Both the position numbers and the translations under genes were made by a program. The notes below the pieces were generated by a model. The model saw only the letters and a program-made list of their open reading frames with translations. It did not search any database and was not told where the DNA came from. Positions 17,393 through 28,401 of a stretch of DNA of 64,000 nt are shown here, in pieces. Source of the stretch: an uncultured Planctomycetota bacterium (GTDB lineage Bacteria; Planctomycetota; Brocadiia; CAIUPP01); NCBI GenBank assembly GCA_903901045.1, contig CAIUPP010000100.1:1-64000 (forward strand), given 5' to 3'. Position 1 is the first letter of the stretch. Each line of letters opens with the position of its first letter.

Positions 17393-17933
17393 GGGGCGGC
17401 TCCTTCCGCGAATCGTACAGGTTCACCTGCGCGCCCAGCGGCATCACCTCCACCGTCATCTCCGCTCCATCGGCGTCGCTCAGGTGGATCCAGTGTCCTT
17501 CGCACGCCCCCAGGTACGTGAAGGGGATCGTCGCCGTCGGCGCGCCGGCGCTCTGGCCGTTCAGGAACGACACATCCTGAAAACGCACCCCGTCCGGCAG
17601 CGACTGCATTCGGAAGCGCTCCGCGGGGGGCTCCAGGCGCGCCGGGATCGCCCCGGCGCCGTTCGCCGTCACCACCCAGTATTGCCCCTGATCCACATCG
17701 TAGCGGATCGCCATCGGCCGGCCCGCGCCGACGCTCTCGCTGCGCACCCAGGCGACGGTGGAGGCCAGTTCGCGCGCCGCCGCCTTGATGCGGAAGGAGG
17801 GGAGCATCGTGTCCAGCCTCGCCGAGACCAGCGCCGCCATCAGCCCCAGGATGCCCAGCACCAGCAGCACCTCCAGCAGCGTGAAGCCGGCCGGCTCAGG
17901 GCGCGCTCGTGCGGTAATTCGTGATGTCGGCAT
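17376..17933 (-). CDS. gspH: Minor pseudopilin GspH
   Basis: This 185-aa protein has a prepilin leader that is longer than usual: MPTSRITARARPEPAG before FTLLEVLLVLGILGLMAAL. I choose the ATG at 17933, five bases after GAGGA, which makes the gene overlap the gspG 3' end by 38 nt. Extending to 18035 would read through gspG out of frame and gives an implausible leader. The globular part contains VDQGQYWVV and VRFQDVSFL, in keeping with GspH/FimT-type minor pseudopilins. Confidence 0.85.
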   Translation of the reverse strand: MPTSRITARARPEPAGFTLLEVLLVLGILGLMAALVSARLDTMLPSFRIKAAARELASTVAWVRSESVGAGRPMAIRYDVDQGQYWVVTANGAGAIPARLEPPAERFRMQSLPDGVRFQDVSFLNGQSAGAPTATIPFTYLGACEGHWIHLSDADGAEMTVEVMPLGAQVNLYDSRKEPPHAATP

Positions 17934-18312
17934 TCTCATCCTCGCCGCCCGGGCGGCCATCCGCGCCGAATGACCGGAGTTCGTACGACTGCCGCGCGCC
18001 GGGCATGACGTACTCGAAATCATTCCCCCAGCCATCCTTCGGCACGTCCTTCAGGTAGCCGTCCCGGGGCCACTTCTTGATGTTTGCCGGCTGGGTCACC
18101 AGGTCTTCCATGCGCGCCGGGTAGAAGCCGTTGTCCATCTTGAACATGTCCACCGCGTTCTCGAGTTCGCGCATCTGCATCTTGGTGGTCTTGATGCGCG
18201 CCTCATCCATGCGGTTCATGATCTGAGGCACCACCAGCGCCGCGATCAACCCGATGATGGCGATCACCACCAGCATTTCGACGAGCGTAAAAGCCCTGCG
18301 ATGTCTGTTCAT
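17896..18312 (-). CDS. gspG: Major pseudopilin GspG
   Basis: This 138-aa protein is the main pseudopilus subunit. The leader is MNRHRRA-FTLVEMLVVIAIIG: position -1 is Ala rather than the usual Gly, while Glu+5 is kept. The C-terminal half has the GspG hallmarks PKDGWGNDFEYVMPG and a calcium-site-like GADGRPGGEDENADI. The processing peptidase GspO is not in this window. It is the second gene of the operon, 10 nt after gspF. Confidence 0.95.
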   Translation of the reverse strand: MNRHRRAFTLVEMLVVIAIIGLIAALVVPQIMNRMDEARIKTTKMQMRELENAVDMFKMDNGFYPARMEDLVTQPANIKKWPRDGYLKDVPKDGWGNDFEYVMPGARQSYELRSFGADGRPGGEDENADITNYRTSAP

Positions 18313-18322
18313 GCGTTCATCC

Positions 18323-19546
18323 TTAAAACGTTATCTGGCTCAGTGCGAGGATCGGCAGCAGGATGGCCGCTACGATGAAGGCCACCACTCCCGCCATGCA
18401 TACCACAATGGCCGGCTCCAGCACCGCCACCAGCTTCTGCAGCGAGATGCCGATTTCGCGCTCGTACGAATCGGCGATCATTCGGAGCATCTCCTCCAGC
18501 CGTCCGCTCTTCTCTCCCACGGCGATCATGTAGCTCACCAGGGGCGGGAAGACCTGCCCCTTCTGCAGCGTCGAGGCGATGTCGCGCCCGGCGCGGATTT
18601 CCGAATGGAGCGACTCCACCGAGGCGGTCAGCACGCGGTTGCGCATCACGCCCTTGGCGATCAGCAGCGCCTCGGAGACGCGGATGCCGCTGCCCAGCAG
18701 CGTCGCCAGCGTCGTGCAGAACTGTGCGATGAACTGCTTGCGCATCAACTCGCCCATCAGCGGCAACCGCAGCACCAGCCGGTCCATCCGCCAGCGGAAA
18801 CTCTCCCGGCGCATCAGGAGGCGGAACAGCGCCACCGCGCCCGCAATCGCCAGCAGCAGCACCCACCACTCCGAGCGCAGAAAATGGCTGACCCCCATCA
18901 GCAGCGCCGTCGGCAGCGGCAGTCCGCGGTGCGACTTCTCCAGCAGCCCCGCGAACTTGGGGACCACGAAAGTCACCAGGAACGTGACCACCAGCACGCC
19001 GGCTGCGGCCAGGATCGCCGGGTAGATCAGCGCGGCGACCACTTTCCCCTTGAGCGCCGCGCGCCGCTCGCTGTGCGCCGCCAGCGAATCGAAAATCGTC
19101 CCCAGCTTGCCGCTCGCCTCGCCGGCGCGGACCATGCAGATGTACGTGTCGTTGAAGCAATCCGAGTGCAGCGCCAGCGCGTCGGCCAGCGAACTGCCGC
19201 GCGTCACGCGCTCGCGCACGTCCATCAGCATCACCTGCAGCGCGCGGTCGCCCACCTGCTGGATCATCACCGAGAGCGCTTCCACCAGCGGCACCCCGGC
19301 GCCCACCAGCGTCGCGAACTGCCGCGTCACCAGCGCCACCTTCTCCGCGCGCCCGCGCCCCAGCCGCACCCGCGGCAGCGACATCATCTTGGCCGGTTCC
19401 TCGGCCGTCGCGGTCTCCGTCACCTCCGTGACGAACACCCCCGCCGCGCGCAGCTTCTGGCGAGCGTCGCGTCCGGTGTCCGCGTCGATCAGACCGCGGA
19501 CCTCCTCCCCCGTCTTGGCAATCGCCTGGTAGCTGAATACTGGCAC
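18323..19546 (-). CDS. gspF: Type II secretion inner-membrane platform protein GspF
   Basis: This 407-aa polytopic protein has two repeated GspF domains, each followed by membrane helices, ending with VVAFIVAAILLPILALSQI. The first gene of the gsp run, it has no ATG at a suitable place. The GTG at 19546, five bases after GGGAGG, gives VPVFSYQAIAKTGEEVRG, the classic GspF N-terminus, and the usual family length. The open frame upstream of this point looks non-coding. Confidence 0.94.
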   Translation of the reverse strand: MPVFSYQAIAKTGEEVRGLIDADTGRDARQKLRAAGVFVTEVTETATAEEPAKMMSLPRVRLGRGRAEKVALVTRQFATLVGAGVPLVEALSVMIQQVGDRALQVMLMDVRERVTRGSSLADALALHSDCFNDTYICMVRAGEASGKLGTIFDSLAAHSERRAALKGKVVAALIYPAILAAAGVLVVTFLVTFVVPKFAGLLEKSHRGLPLPTALLMGVSHFLRSEWWVLLLAIAGAVALFRLLMRRESFRWRMDRLVLRLPLMGELMRKQFIAQFCTTLATLLGSGIRVSEALLIAKGVMRNRVLTASVESLHSEIRAGRDIASTLQKGQVFPPLVSYMIAVGEKSGRLEEMLRMIADSYEREIGISLQKLVAVLEPAIVVCMAGVVAFIVAAILLPILALSQITF

Positions 19547-20028
19547 GCAGTCCCTCCCAAGGCTCACATGGTCGCCTACCCCTATGGTAGCATGGGAGTT
19601 GTGCCGCCTCAAGCGGGGAGGAAGGCGGAATGAAGATGGCGGAACGCGGGGTGCAATGCGCGGCAGCTCAGCAGCCGCGACCTCCTGTTTTTTCCCGCGT
19701 GACAATCTCTCTCCGGATTGATACAATGCCGCCGAAAATGGGAGGGGGCCTGTTGGGTTGGCCCGAAGTGGCAAAGGGGAGGGCGACGTCTGAGGAAATC
19801 AATCCCTGCGATCGTTTCAGCCGGCAGGAATTCATACTGCGCGATGAACTGGCGATCGACCGGACCATCCTGCCGATATTCGGGATAGGGCGCGCCGTGG
19901 TAATTCAACGCCGCATTCGCGGCTGCAAGGCGCATGGTTGAAGAGGTGGCAAAGCGTTCATCGTAGGGGCCGAACCGCATAACATTGTGCGCGACGGGGC
20001 AAAGGAAGAACCATTGGAGGGAAATGGC
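19547..20028. other. Gap between divergent gspF and protease genes
   Basis: This 482-bp stretch separates two divergent genes. It contains the candidate gspF promoter and a minus-strand frame (19609-19980) whose first 65 codons, from MRFGPYDERF to AGIDFLR, have protein-like composition before it degenerates. That frame has no convincing ribosome site, so it is at best a gene remnant. I see no RNA gene. Confidence 0.4.
19584..19612 (-). promoter_or_regulatory. Candidate promoter of the gspF-to-M operon
   Basis: On the minus strand TTGAGG and TACCAT are separated by 17 bp, about 40 nt upstream of the gspF GTG. Both hexamers match the consensus at four of six positions, so support is moderate. 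Confidence 0.3.
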
Positions 20029-23000
20029 ATGTACGCAAGGGGACACGTCATCGCAGCGTTGTTCGTGCTGTTCGTCGTTGCCGCTGGCCCGCTTTTCGCG
20101 GCGCCGTTCGACCGTCAGATCTCCTTCCGGCAGCCGGGGGGAACCACTGTGCAACTCCACGGCTGGGGGGATGAGTTCTACGCCTTCTTCGAGAGCCTCG
20201 ACGGCTACACGGTGGTCTTCGACCCTGCCGCCAAGGCGTATTATTACGCGTCGCTCTCTCCGGATCAGCAGCGGCTGCTTCCCACCAAGCTCCAGGTCGG
20301 CAAGGGCAATCCCGCCAAACTGGGGATCGCGAAGCACCTGCGCATCAGCGCCGAAGCCCGAAAGGCGCAGGCGGAGGAGCGCCGTCTCCGTTGGGAGGAG
20401 GGGACGCACAACGCCGAGCGCTGGGCGCAGCAGAAGGCGCTCCGCCGCGCCCCGGCCCCGCCGCCGGGCGGTCCCGCCGCTGCACCGCCGGCCGACCCCA
20501 CCACCGGAACCAAGGTCGGCCTCTGCATTCTCATCGATTTCAGCGACGCCGTCGCCACGATCCCGAAGGGGAACATCGATTCCTTCTGCAACGGCGACAC
20601 CTACACCGGCTACGGCAACAACGGCTCGGTGAAGCAGTACTATCACGATGTCTCGAACGGTCTGCTGACCTACACGAACGTCGTCACCGCCTACGTGCGC
20701 GTTCCGAACCCGAAGAGTTACTACAACGACACCACCAAGGATTGCGGCATACAGGGCAATCTGCTGATCAAGGACGCCATCGCCGCCATGCGGGCGCTGC
20801 CGAATTACGAGGCCGAAATACTCCCCACCTTCGCCGATCTGACCGTGGACGCCAGCAGCGACGTGGTCGCCTGCAACGTCTTCTATGCGGGGGATGACGG
20901 CGGCGTTTGGGGAGGCGGACTCTGGCCGCACTCCTGGTCGCTCTGGAGCGTCGGCGCCCAGGAACTCTCCTCCGGTGGCGCCAAAGTGTGGGACTACGAG
21001 ATCAGCAACATCGGCTCCTCGCTGGCATTGGGCACTTTCTGCCACGAGAACGGCCATATGCTCTGCAACTTCCCCGACCTCTACGACTACGATTATGATT
21101 CGGTAGGGGGGGCGGGGGACTTCTGCCTGATGTCCTACGGCTCCTCCGGGACGAACCCGGCGCAGGTGTGCGCGTATCTGAAGTACGCCGCCGGCTGGAC
21201 CACCATCACCGAGCTGACCAGCGCCTCCGAATCGACACTCCACATCGCCTCCTCCGGGACGGACTTCAACCATTTCTACCGTTACGCCAAACCCGGCGTC
21301 CCCACGGAGTACTACCTCCTGGAGAATCGCCAGAAGTCAGGGCGCGACGCCGGTCTGCCCGCGGCCGGCATCGCCGTCTGGCACGTGGACGAACAGGGGA
21401 ACAGGGACAACCAGAGCCTCGTGTACAACAGCTCTCACGCGAACTACGAACTGACCCTCGTCCAGGCGGACAACCTCTGGCACTTCGAGAATAACTTGCC
21501 CTATACGCAGTACTGCGGCGATGCGAATGACCTCTATTACTCCGGAAACACCGCCGCCGCTTATCTCAACCTGCTCACCGACTACTCCATGCCCAAGGGA
21601 CGCTGGTGGGACGGCACGAACTCCGGCCTCGTGCTTCAGCACTTCAGCGCCAATGCCGTCACAATGACCGTTGACCTCGGCGGCGAGCCCCCGCTTCCCC
21701 TGACCATCACCACCGCCAGCCTCCCCAGCGGCAACACCAACGAGGCCTACTCCGCGACGCTCGCAGCTACGGGCGGCACGCCTCCGTATTCCTGGTGGAT
21801 GGCTCCCGAGGAATCCCTCTCCTCCCATATCTCTCCATCCGGCGGCACGGCCCAGGGCTGGCACGGCGACGAGACCTCCTGGACCTACACCCTTCCCTTC
21901 GCTTTCCCTTACATGGGAAAGAGCTACACCTCCGTTTATGTCTGCGCCAACGGCTGCCTCGATTTCGCCAATTCGACCGCCGACTATGTGAACAGCGACG
22001 CCAAGCTTCGCTCCAACGTCCGAATCGCCCCCTTCTGGTACGACCTGATCACCAACGGCTATAACCAGACGGGGGAGGATATCTACATCCGCCGGCCCGA
22101 CGCCGATACCGTGGTGTTCCGATGGGTGGCGGAAGTATGGAACGACGGCGACCCCGTGAACTTCGACGTGCTCCTGCGCAGGAACGGCGGCATTGAATTC
22201 CATTACGGCAGCGGCAATACCGGGCTGTCTCCCACCATCGGCCTCGGCAGCGGCGATCCTTCCGGCATCTATCGCCTCTCCACGCTCGACGGCTCCGGCT
22301 CACTCGCCAACGCGCAGACCGTCGTCTACCAGGTCCCGATCGAGAGTGGGCTATCCCTCGACGCCGCGACCGGCCAGATCAGCGGAACCCCCACGGCCGG
22401 CGGCTCGCCGACCATCACCTTTGTCTGCCGCAGCAGCATCGGCGAGCAGGCCACGAAGGACCTGACGCTGCAGATTCTGACGCCCCCGCGGTCGCTCGAC
22501 GTCGCTTCCACTCCGTTCGACGGCGTTGTCATCTCTTCGACCACCGGCCACAATGGGACGACCGGTTATCACCTCGACGTGAACGACTCCACCACCGTCA
22601 CGCTCACGGCGCCCTCCTTCAAGAGCGTCGAGTCCGTGAATTACCACTTCGTGAATTGGACCGGCGCGCCGCAGGGCGCCTCCTTCTCCAACGGCGGACG
22701 GACGATCAGCTTCGCCATCAGGGGCGGTACGAGCCTCACGGCCAATTACGCCATCAATTCCTGGACGCTGAGCGTCAACTCGACGCCGATCAGCGGTGTC
22801 GTCATCTCCTCGACCACCGGCCACAATGGAACCACCCATTATGAGAAGACCGTCGCCGACTACGCGGCGGTCGAACTCATGGCCCCGCTCTCCGCGGGGG
22901 GGCAGTACTTCGTATGCTGGCAGAACAACCAGGGAACGGTGCTTTCGTACGGCCCTGAATGGAGCGGCATCGTCACGGCCAATGTCACCCTGGTGGCGGT

Positions 23001-23628
23001 CTACGGCTCCCTGCGACTGATCATTCCCTCCGACGACGGACTCGCGCTCCGATGGGGGCAGCCGGTCAACATCCAGTGGGCCTCCTCGCTCTCCAGCAAG
23101 ACCCTGGTGAAACTCACGCTCTGGGACTCCGGCGGCTCTCACTGGGACCTGGTCCCCTCGACGGCGAACAAGGGGGTTTATACCTGGACGGTCGGGAGTT
23201 GGAAATCGAAGACACAAACCTGCTATCCGCAGGGGACGGGCTACCGCCTTTGCGTCAGCACCGTCCTGGATGGCACGGTCCAGGATACCAGCGATTATCC
23301 CTTCTCGATCGGCAGCGTCACCGCCCTCGCTGTCACGGGGGCGAATGTCGCCACCCCCGCGCCGGCGACGGTCTCCCAGAACAGCTCCACGCAGTTCACC
23401 TGCAAAGGGACCATGAACTACGGCGCGCCGGTGGATGTGACGGGGCAGACGGTCTGGAAGATCACCGACCCGGCCGGCAAGTCCCTCAAGTGCGCCAAGA
23501 TGGGCAAGACGGGGCTGCTGACCACCCTGGCCGTCACGGGGAACACTCCCTGCCTCATCACGGCAACCAGCGGGAAGGGGACCGGGGCTCTCACGGCCAC
23601 CACGACGATTACGATAACGAAACCGTAA
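20029..23628 (+). CDS. Secreted M6-family metalloprotease with Ig-like and repeat domains
   Basis: This 1199-aa exoprotein starts at 20029 behind GGAGG. The signal peptide ends near PLFAAPF. A propeptide-like region (about 25-150) is followed by the M6 catalytic domain with the zinc motif HENGH (339-343) and the downstream NFPDLYDYD. After about 560 there is an Ig-like He_PIG domain split by an inserted domain of about 180 residues. Two matching repeats follow (LDVASTPFDGVVISSTTGHN and the similar LSVNSTPISGVVISSTTGHN), then C-terminal beta domains. It faces away from the gsp operon and is a likely type II secretion substrate (inference). Close relatives are the immune-inhibitor-A proteases. 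Confidence 0.9.
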   Translation: MYARGHVIAALFVLFVVAAGPLFAAPFDRQISFRQPGGTTVQLHGWGDEFYAFFESLDGYTVVFDPAAKAYYYASLSPDQQRLLPTKLQVGKGNPAKLGIAKHLRISAEARKAQAEERRLRWEEGTHNAERWAQQKALRRAPAPPPGGPAAAPPADPTTGTKVGLCILIDFSDAVATIPKGNIDSFCNGDTYTGYGNNGSVKQYYHDVSNGLLTYTNVVTAYVRVPNPKSYYNDTTKDCGIQGNLLIKDAIAAMRALPNYEAEILPTFADLTVDASSDVVACNVFYAGDDGGVWGGGLWPHSWSLWSVGAQELSSGGAKVWDYEISNIGSSLALGTFCHENGHMLCNFPDLYDYDYDSVGGAGDFCLMSYGSSGTNPAQVCAYLKYAAGWTTITELTSASESTLHIASSGTDFNHFYRYAKPGVPTEYYLLENRQKSGRDAGLPAAGIAVWHVDEQGNRDNQSLVYNSSHANYELTLVQADNLWHFENNLPYTQYCGDANDLYYSGNTAAAYLNLLTDYSMPKGRWWDGTNSGLVLQHFSANAVTMTVDLGGEPPLPLTITTASLPSGNTNEAYSATLAATGGTPPYSWWMAPEESLSSHISPSGGTAQGWHGDETSWTYTLPFAFPYMGKSYTSVYVCANGCLDFANSTADYVNSDAKLRSNVRIAPFWYDLITNGYNQTGEDIYIRRPDADTVVFRWVAEVWNDGDPVNFDVLLRRNGGIEFHYGSGNTGLSPTIGLGSGDPSGIYRLSTLDGSGSLANAQTVVYQVPIESGLSLDAATGQISGTPTAGGSPTITFVCRSSIGEQATKDLTLQILTPPRSLDVASTPFDGVVISSTTGHNGTTGYHLDVNDSTTVTLTAPSFKSVESVNYHFVNWTGAPQGASFSNGGRTISFAIRGGTSLTANYAINSWTLSVNSTPISGVVISSTTGHNGTTHYEKTVADYAAVELMAPLSAGGQYFVCWQNNQGTVLSYGPEWSGIVTANVTLVAVYGSLRLIIPSDDGLALRWGQPVNIQWASSLSSKTLVKLTLWDSGGSHWDLVPSTANKGVYTWTVGSWKSKTQTCYPQGTGYRLCVSTVLDGTVQDTSDYPFSIGSVTALAVTGANVATPAPATVSQNSSTQFTCKGTMNYGAPVDVTGQTVWKITDPAGKSLKCAKMGKTGLLTTLAVTGNTPCLITATSGKGTGALTATTTITITKP

Positions 23629-23681
23629 GAAGTCCGGCGGAGGCGGGCCATGTTACGCCGACGGGGGCAGTCCTCTCGCCG

Positions 23682-25283
23682 CTACACCGCTTGTTTCTCG
23701 CGGATGGCGGCGATGAGGCTGTCGGAGGGGCCTCCCTTGGTCAGGTAGGCGATGGCTCCGGCCTCGCGCATGGCCGCGGCCATGTCCCCTTCGGCGTGCA
23801 TGGAAAGCGCAATGACCTTCGTATCCGGAAGCTCCGCGAGGATCGTGCGCGTCGCCTCCAGCCCGTTTATGCGCGGCATGCTCACGTCCATAATCACCAC
23901 GTCCGGGCGGAGCCGGCGCGCCAGTTCCACCGCCTCCTGGCCGTCGGCCGCTTCGCCGACAACCTCGATATCCTCCTCCATCTGCAGCAGCGCGGCCAAT
24001 CCCTGGCGAAGGATCTTGTGATCGTCGGCCAGGAGAAGGCGAATGCGGGTCGTCTGCGCGGAAGGGCGCGCCCTGGGACTGCGCGGCTCCGGAGACACCT
24101 TCCTTGCGGCAGGGAGGGGCGTATCCGCTTCGGCCAGCGGAACCGGCGAGGGGGGCGGCATCAGGATAGCAATCCGCGTCCCGCGCCCCGCCGCCGTATC
24201 GACGTCCACCCGCCCCCCCATGTGCCTCAGCCGCTGCTGGATGCTGAACAGCCCGAAGCCCCCGTGCTCGGCGCTGGCGCTGACCATCCCCGGGTCGAAA
24301 CCGCTCCCCTCATCCTCCACCACCAACTGCGTCCATCCCCCGGCGGCGCGCGTCAGCAGCACCTTGGCGCGCCGCACGCCGGAATGTTTCAGAACGTTGA
24401 GCAGCAATTCGCGCGCGCAATCGAACAGGTGCAGCGCCACAATCTCGTTCTGCGGCTCCGCCTCAGGGTCGGCCTCGACTTGCACTTCGAGCTGGCTCTG
24501 ACGCCCCATGCGGGTGGCCAGCCATGCCAGCCCCGCCCCGAGTCCGGCTTGCTGCAGCACCGGCGGGCTCAGTTCCACCGTCAGAGAGCGGCACGCCTCG
24601 ATGGACTCCTGCACGAGCGCGCTGACCCGCTCAATCGACTGGTCCCGGGTGGCCTCGTCCCGCAGCTTGGCGGTGATCCCCAACTGGATCTTGCTGGCGA
24701 CGAGCAACTGCTGAATGTGGTCGTGAAGCACCTGCGCCAGGCGCTGGCGTTCGATCTGCTCCGCCTGGGTCAAGTCCACCGCCAGCGCGCGCAGTTGTGC
24801 GGCCTGGCGATGAATCTCGCTGGTGCGTTCGGCGACGCGCTGCTCCAGCGTTTCGTTCAATTCGCGCAGCGCCCGTTCGCCGCGCTTGCGCTCGATGGAA
24901 TAACGGATGGCCCGCGTGACGGTCCGGCTGTCCGCCTTCCCTTTGACCAGGTAATCCTGCACGCCCAGGCGGATCGCCTCGACCCCGTCGGCGTCGTCGT
25001 CCGCGCCGGTCATGACGACGATGGGCAGTTGCGGGAATTCCATCTGGACGCGCGTGAAGGTCTCAATCCCCGTCGTGTCGGGCAACCCCAGGTCCAGAAG
25101 GACCACGTCGAACCGTTCCAGCCGGAGTTTTGCCAGCGCCACATCCAGCCGCTCGGCCACGACCAGTTCAAAGGCGACCCCCTGGGCATGGCTCAAGCCA
25201 TGCCGGATGAGCCGCGCATCGGAGGGACTGTCTTCGACCAGCAGCACCCGCGTCGCATCGTTGTTCTGACCGTTTGTCGTCAT
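23682..25283 (-). CDS. Receiver-kinase-receiver hybrid histidine kinase
   Basis: This 533-aa soluble protein has no membrane segment. It starts with a receiver (about 10-130, DVVLLDLGLPD). A coiled coil and a HisKA_3 domain with phospho-His in AQVLHDHIQQLL (near 190) follow, then a HATPase (NVLKHSG, EGSGFDPG), a Pro/Arg-rich linker and a second receiver (about 415-533, VVIMDVSMPRINGLEA). The last receiver looks like a NarL regulator whose DNA-binding domain is missing, as if a kinase had fused to a truncated regulator. Output must therefore be by phosphotransfer or protein contact. It lies 16 nt after the single-receiver gene in one operon. Confidence 0.88.
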   Translation of the reverse strand: MTTNGQNNDATRVLLVEDSPSDARLIRHGLSHAQGVAFELVVAERLDVALAKLRLERFDVVLLDLGLPDTTGIETFTRVQMEFPQLPIVVMTGADDDADGVEAIRLGVQDYLVKGKADSRTVTRAIRYSIERKRGERALRELNETLEQRVAERTSEIHRQAAQLRALAVDLTQAEQIERQRLAQVLHDHIQQLLVASKIQLGITAKLRDEATRDQSIERVSALVQESIEACRSLTVELSPPVLQQAGLGAGLAWLATRMGRQSQLEVQVEADPEAEPQNEIVALHLFDCARELLLNVLKHSGVRRAKVLLTRAAGGWTQLVVEDEGSGFDPGMVSASAEHGGFGLFSIQQRLRHMGGRVDVDTAAGRGTRIAILMPPPSPVPLAEADTPLPAARKVSPEPRSPRARPSAQTTRIRLLLADDHKILRQGLAALLQMEEDIEVVGEAADGQEAVELARRLRPDVVIMDVSMPRINGLEATRTILAELPDTKVIALSMHAEGDMAAAMREAGAIAYLTKGGPSDSLIAAIREKQAV

Positions 25284-25299
25284 GAGTTTGCCCGTTCCC

Positions 25300-25742
25300 T
25301 CACGTCTTTCCCGGCAGTTCTACCACGGTAAGCCAGAAGTTCTCGATGGACTGGACGATTTCCAGGAAACGCTCGAAATTGACCGGCTTGGTGACGTAGC
25401 AATTGGCGTGAAGCTGGTAAGAGCGGATGATGTCCTGCTCCGCCTGGGAGGTCGTCAGCACCACCACGGGGATCAGCGCGAGGTCCGGGTCTCCCTTCAT
25501 CTCCTGGAGCACTTCGCGCCCATCCTTGCGCGGGAGGTTCAGGTCCAGAAGCACCAGGTCCGGACGCGGCGCCATCGCGTACTCCCCCTTGCGCCGGAGG
25601 AAATCCATCGCCTGCACTCCATCCTCCACGTGGCTGACCTTGTTGGCCACCTTGGCGCGCTTCAGGGCGGTCATGGTCAGCTTCACATCGCTGGGGCTGT
25701 CCTCAACCAGGAGGATCTGAATAGGTCGGACGTTCGTCGGCG

Positions 25743-25746
<4 letters not shown>
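25300..25746 (-). CDS. Rcp1-like single-domain response regulator
   Basis: This 148-aa protein is only a receiver domain, with VEDSPSD acidic residues, the phospho-Asp in LVLLDLNLPRKDGREVL, and a conserved TS and K (LTTSQAEQ, YVTKPVNFERF). The C-terminal SIENFWLTVV helix is typical of the Rcp1 type that partners PAS or phytochrome kinases. Its ATG overlaps the kinase stop at 25743 as ATGA, which makes the kinase its likely partner. It probably relays phosphate to the next gene product, a hybrid kinase (inference). Confidence 0.92.
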
Positions 25747-28127
<2,381 letters not shown>

Positions 28128-28242
28128 GGCGCGTTCCTCGTCTTGACCCTGTGCGGCCGCAGTTCACGGAGTACGTCGGCTTGGCTGGAAATGCGTTCGG
28201 CTATCATATCACCCCCGGGGAGCCTAATCATCCCAATTAATG

Positions 28243-28394
28243 GTCATTGCGAGGAGTCCCGCCGGGGCGGGACGACGCGGCAATCTTCCTTATTTCCGTG
28301 GGCTGTTCCCTTGCCGCAACGGACGGCAACGGAAAACTTGAAGATTGCCACGGCCATCCCCTTCGACTTCGCTCAGGGTCGGCCTCGCAATGAC
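28243..28394. mobile_element. MITE-like element with GTCATTGCGAGG terminal repeats
   Basis: A 152-bp element is bounded by perfect 12-bp inverted ends GTCATTGCGAGG and CCTCGCAATGAC. An inner inverted pair GGCAATCTT (28279) and AAGATTGCC (28341) gives the whole unit a nested hairpin form. It has no coding capacity. It ends seven bases from the stop of the aminotransferase gene and could act as its terminator. The end sequence is familiar from dispersed non-autonomous repeats in many environmental genomes. Confidence 0.75.
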
Positions 28395-28401
28395 GAATAA
28401 T

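Noticed and set aside
22959-25331. A 790-codon plus-strand frame across the protease end and the hybrid kinase
   Set aside because: It crosses two genes with clear domains on other frames and shows no domain of its own.
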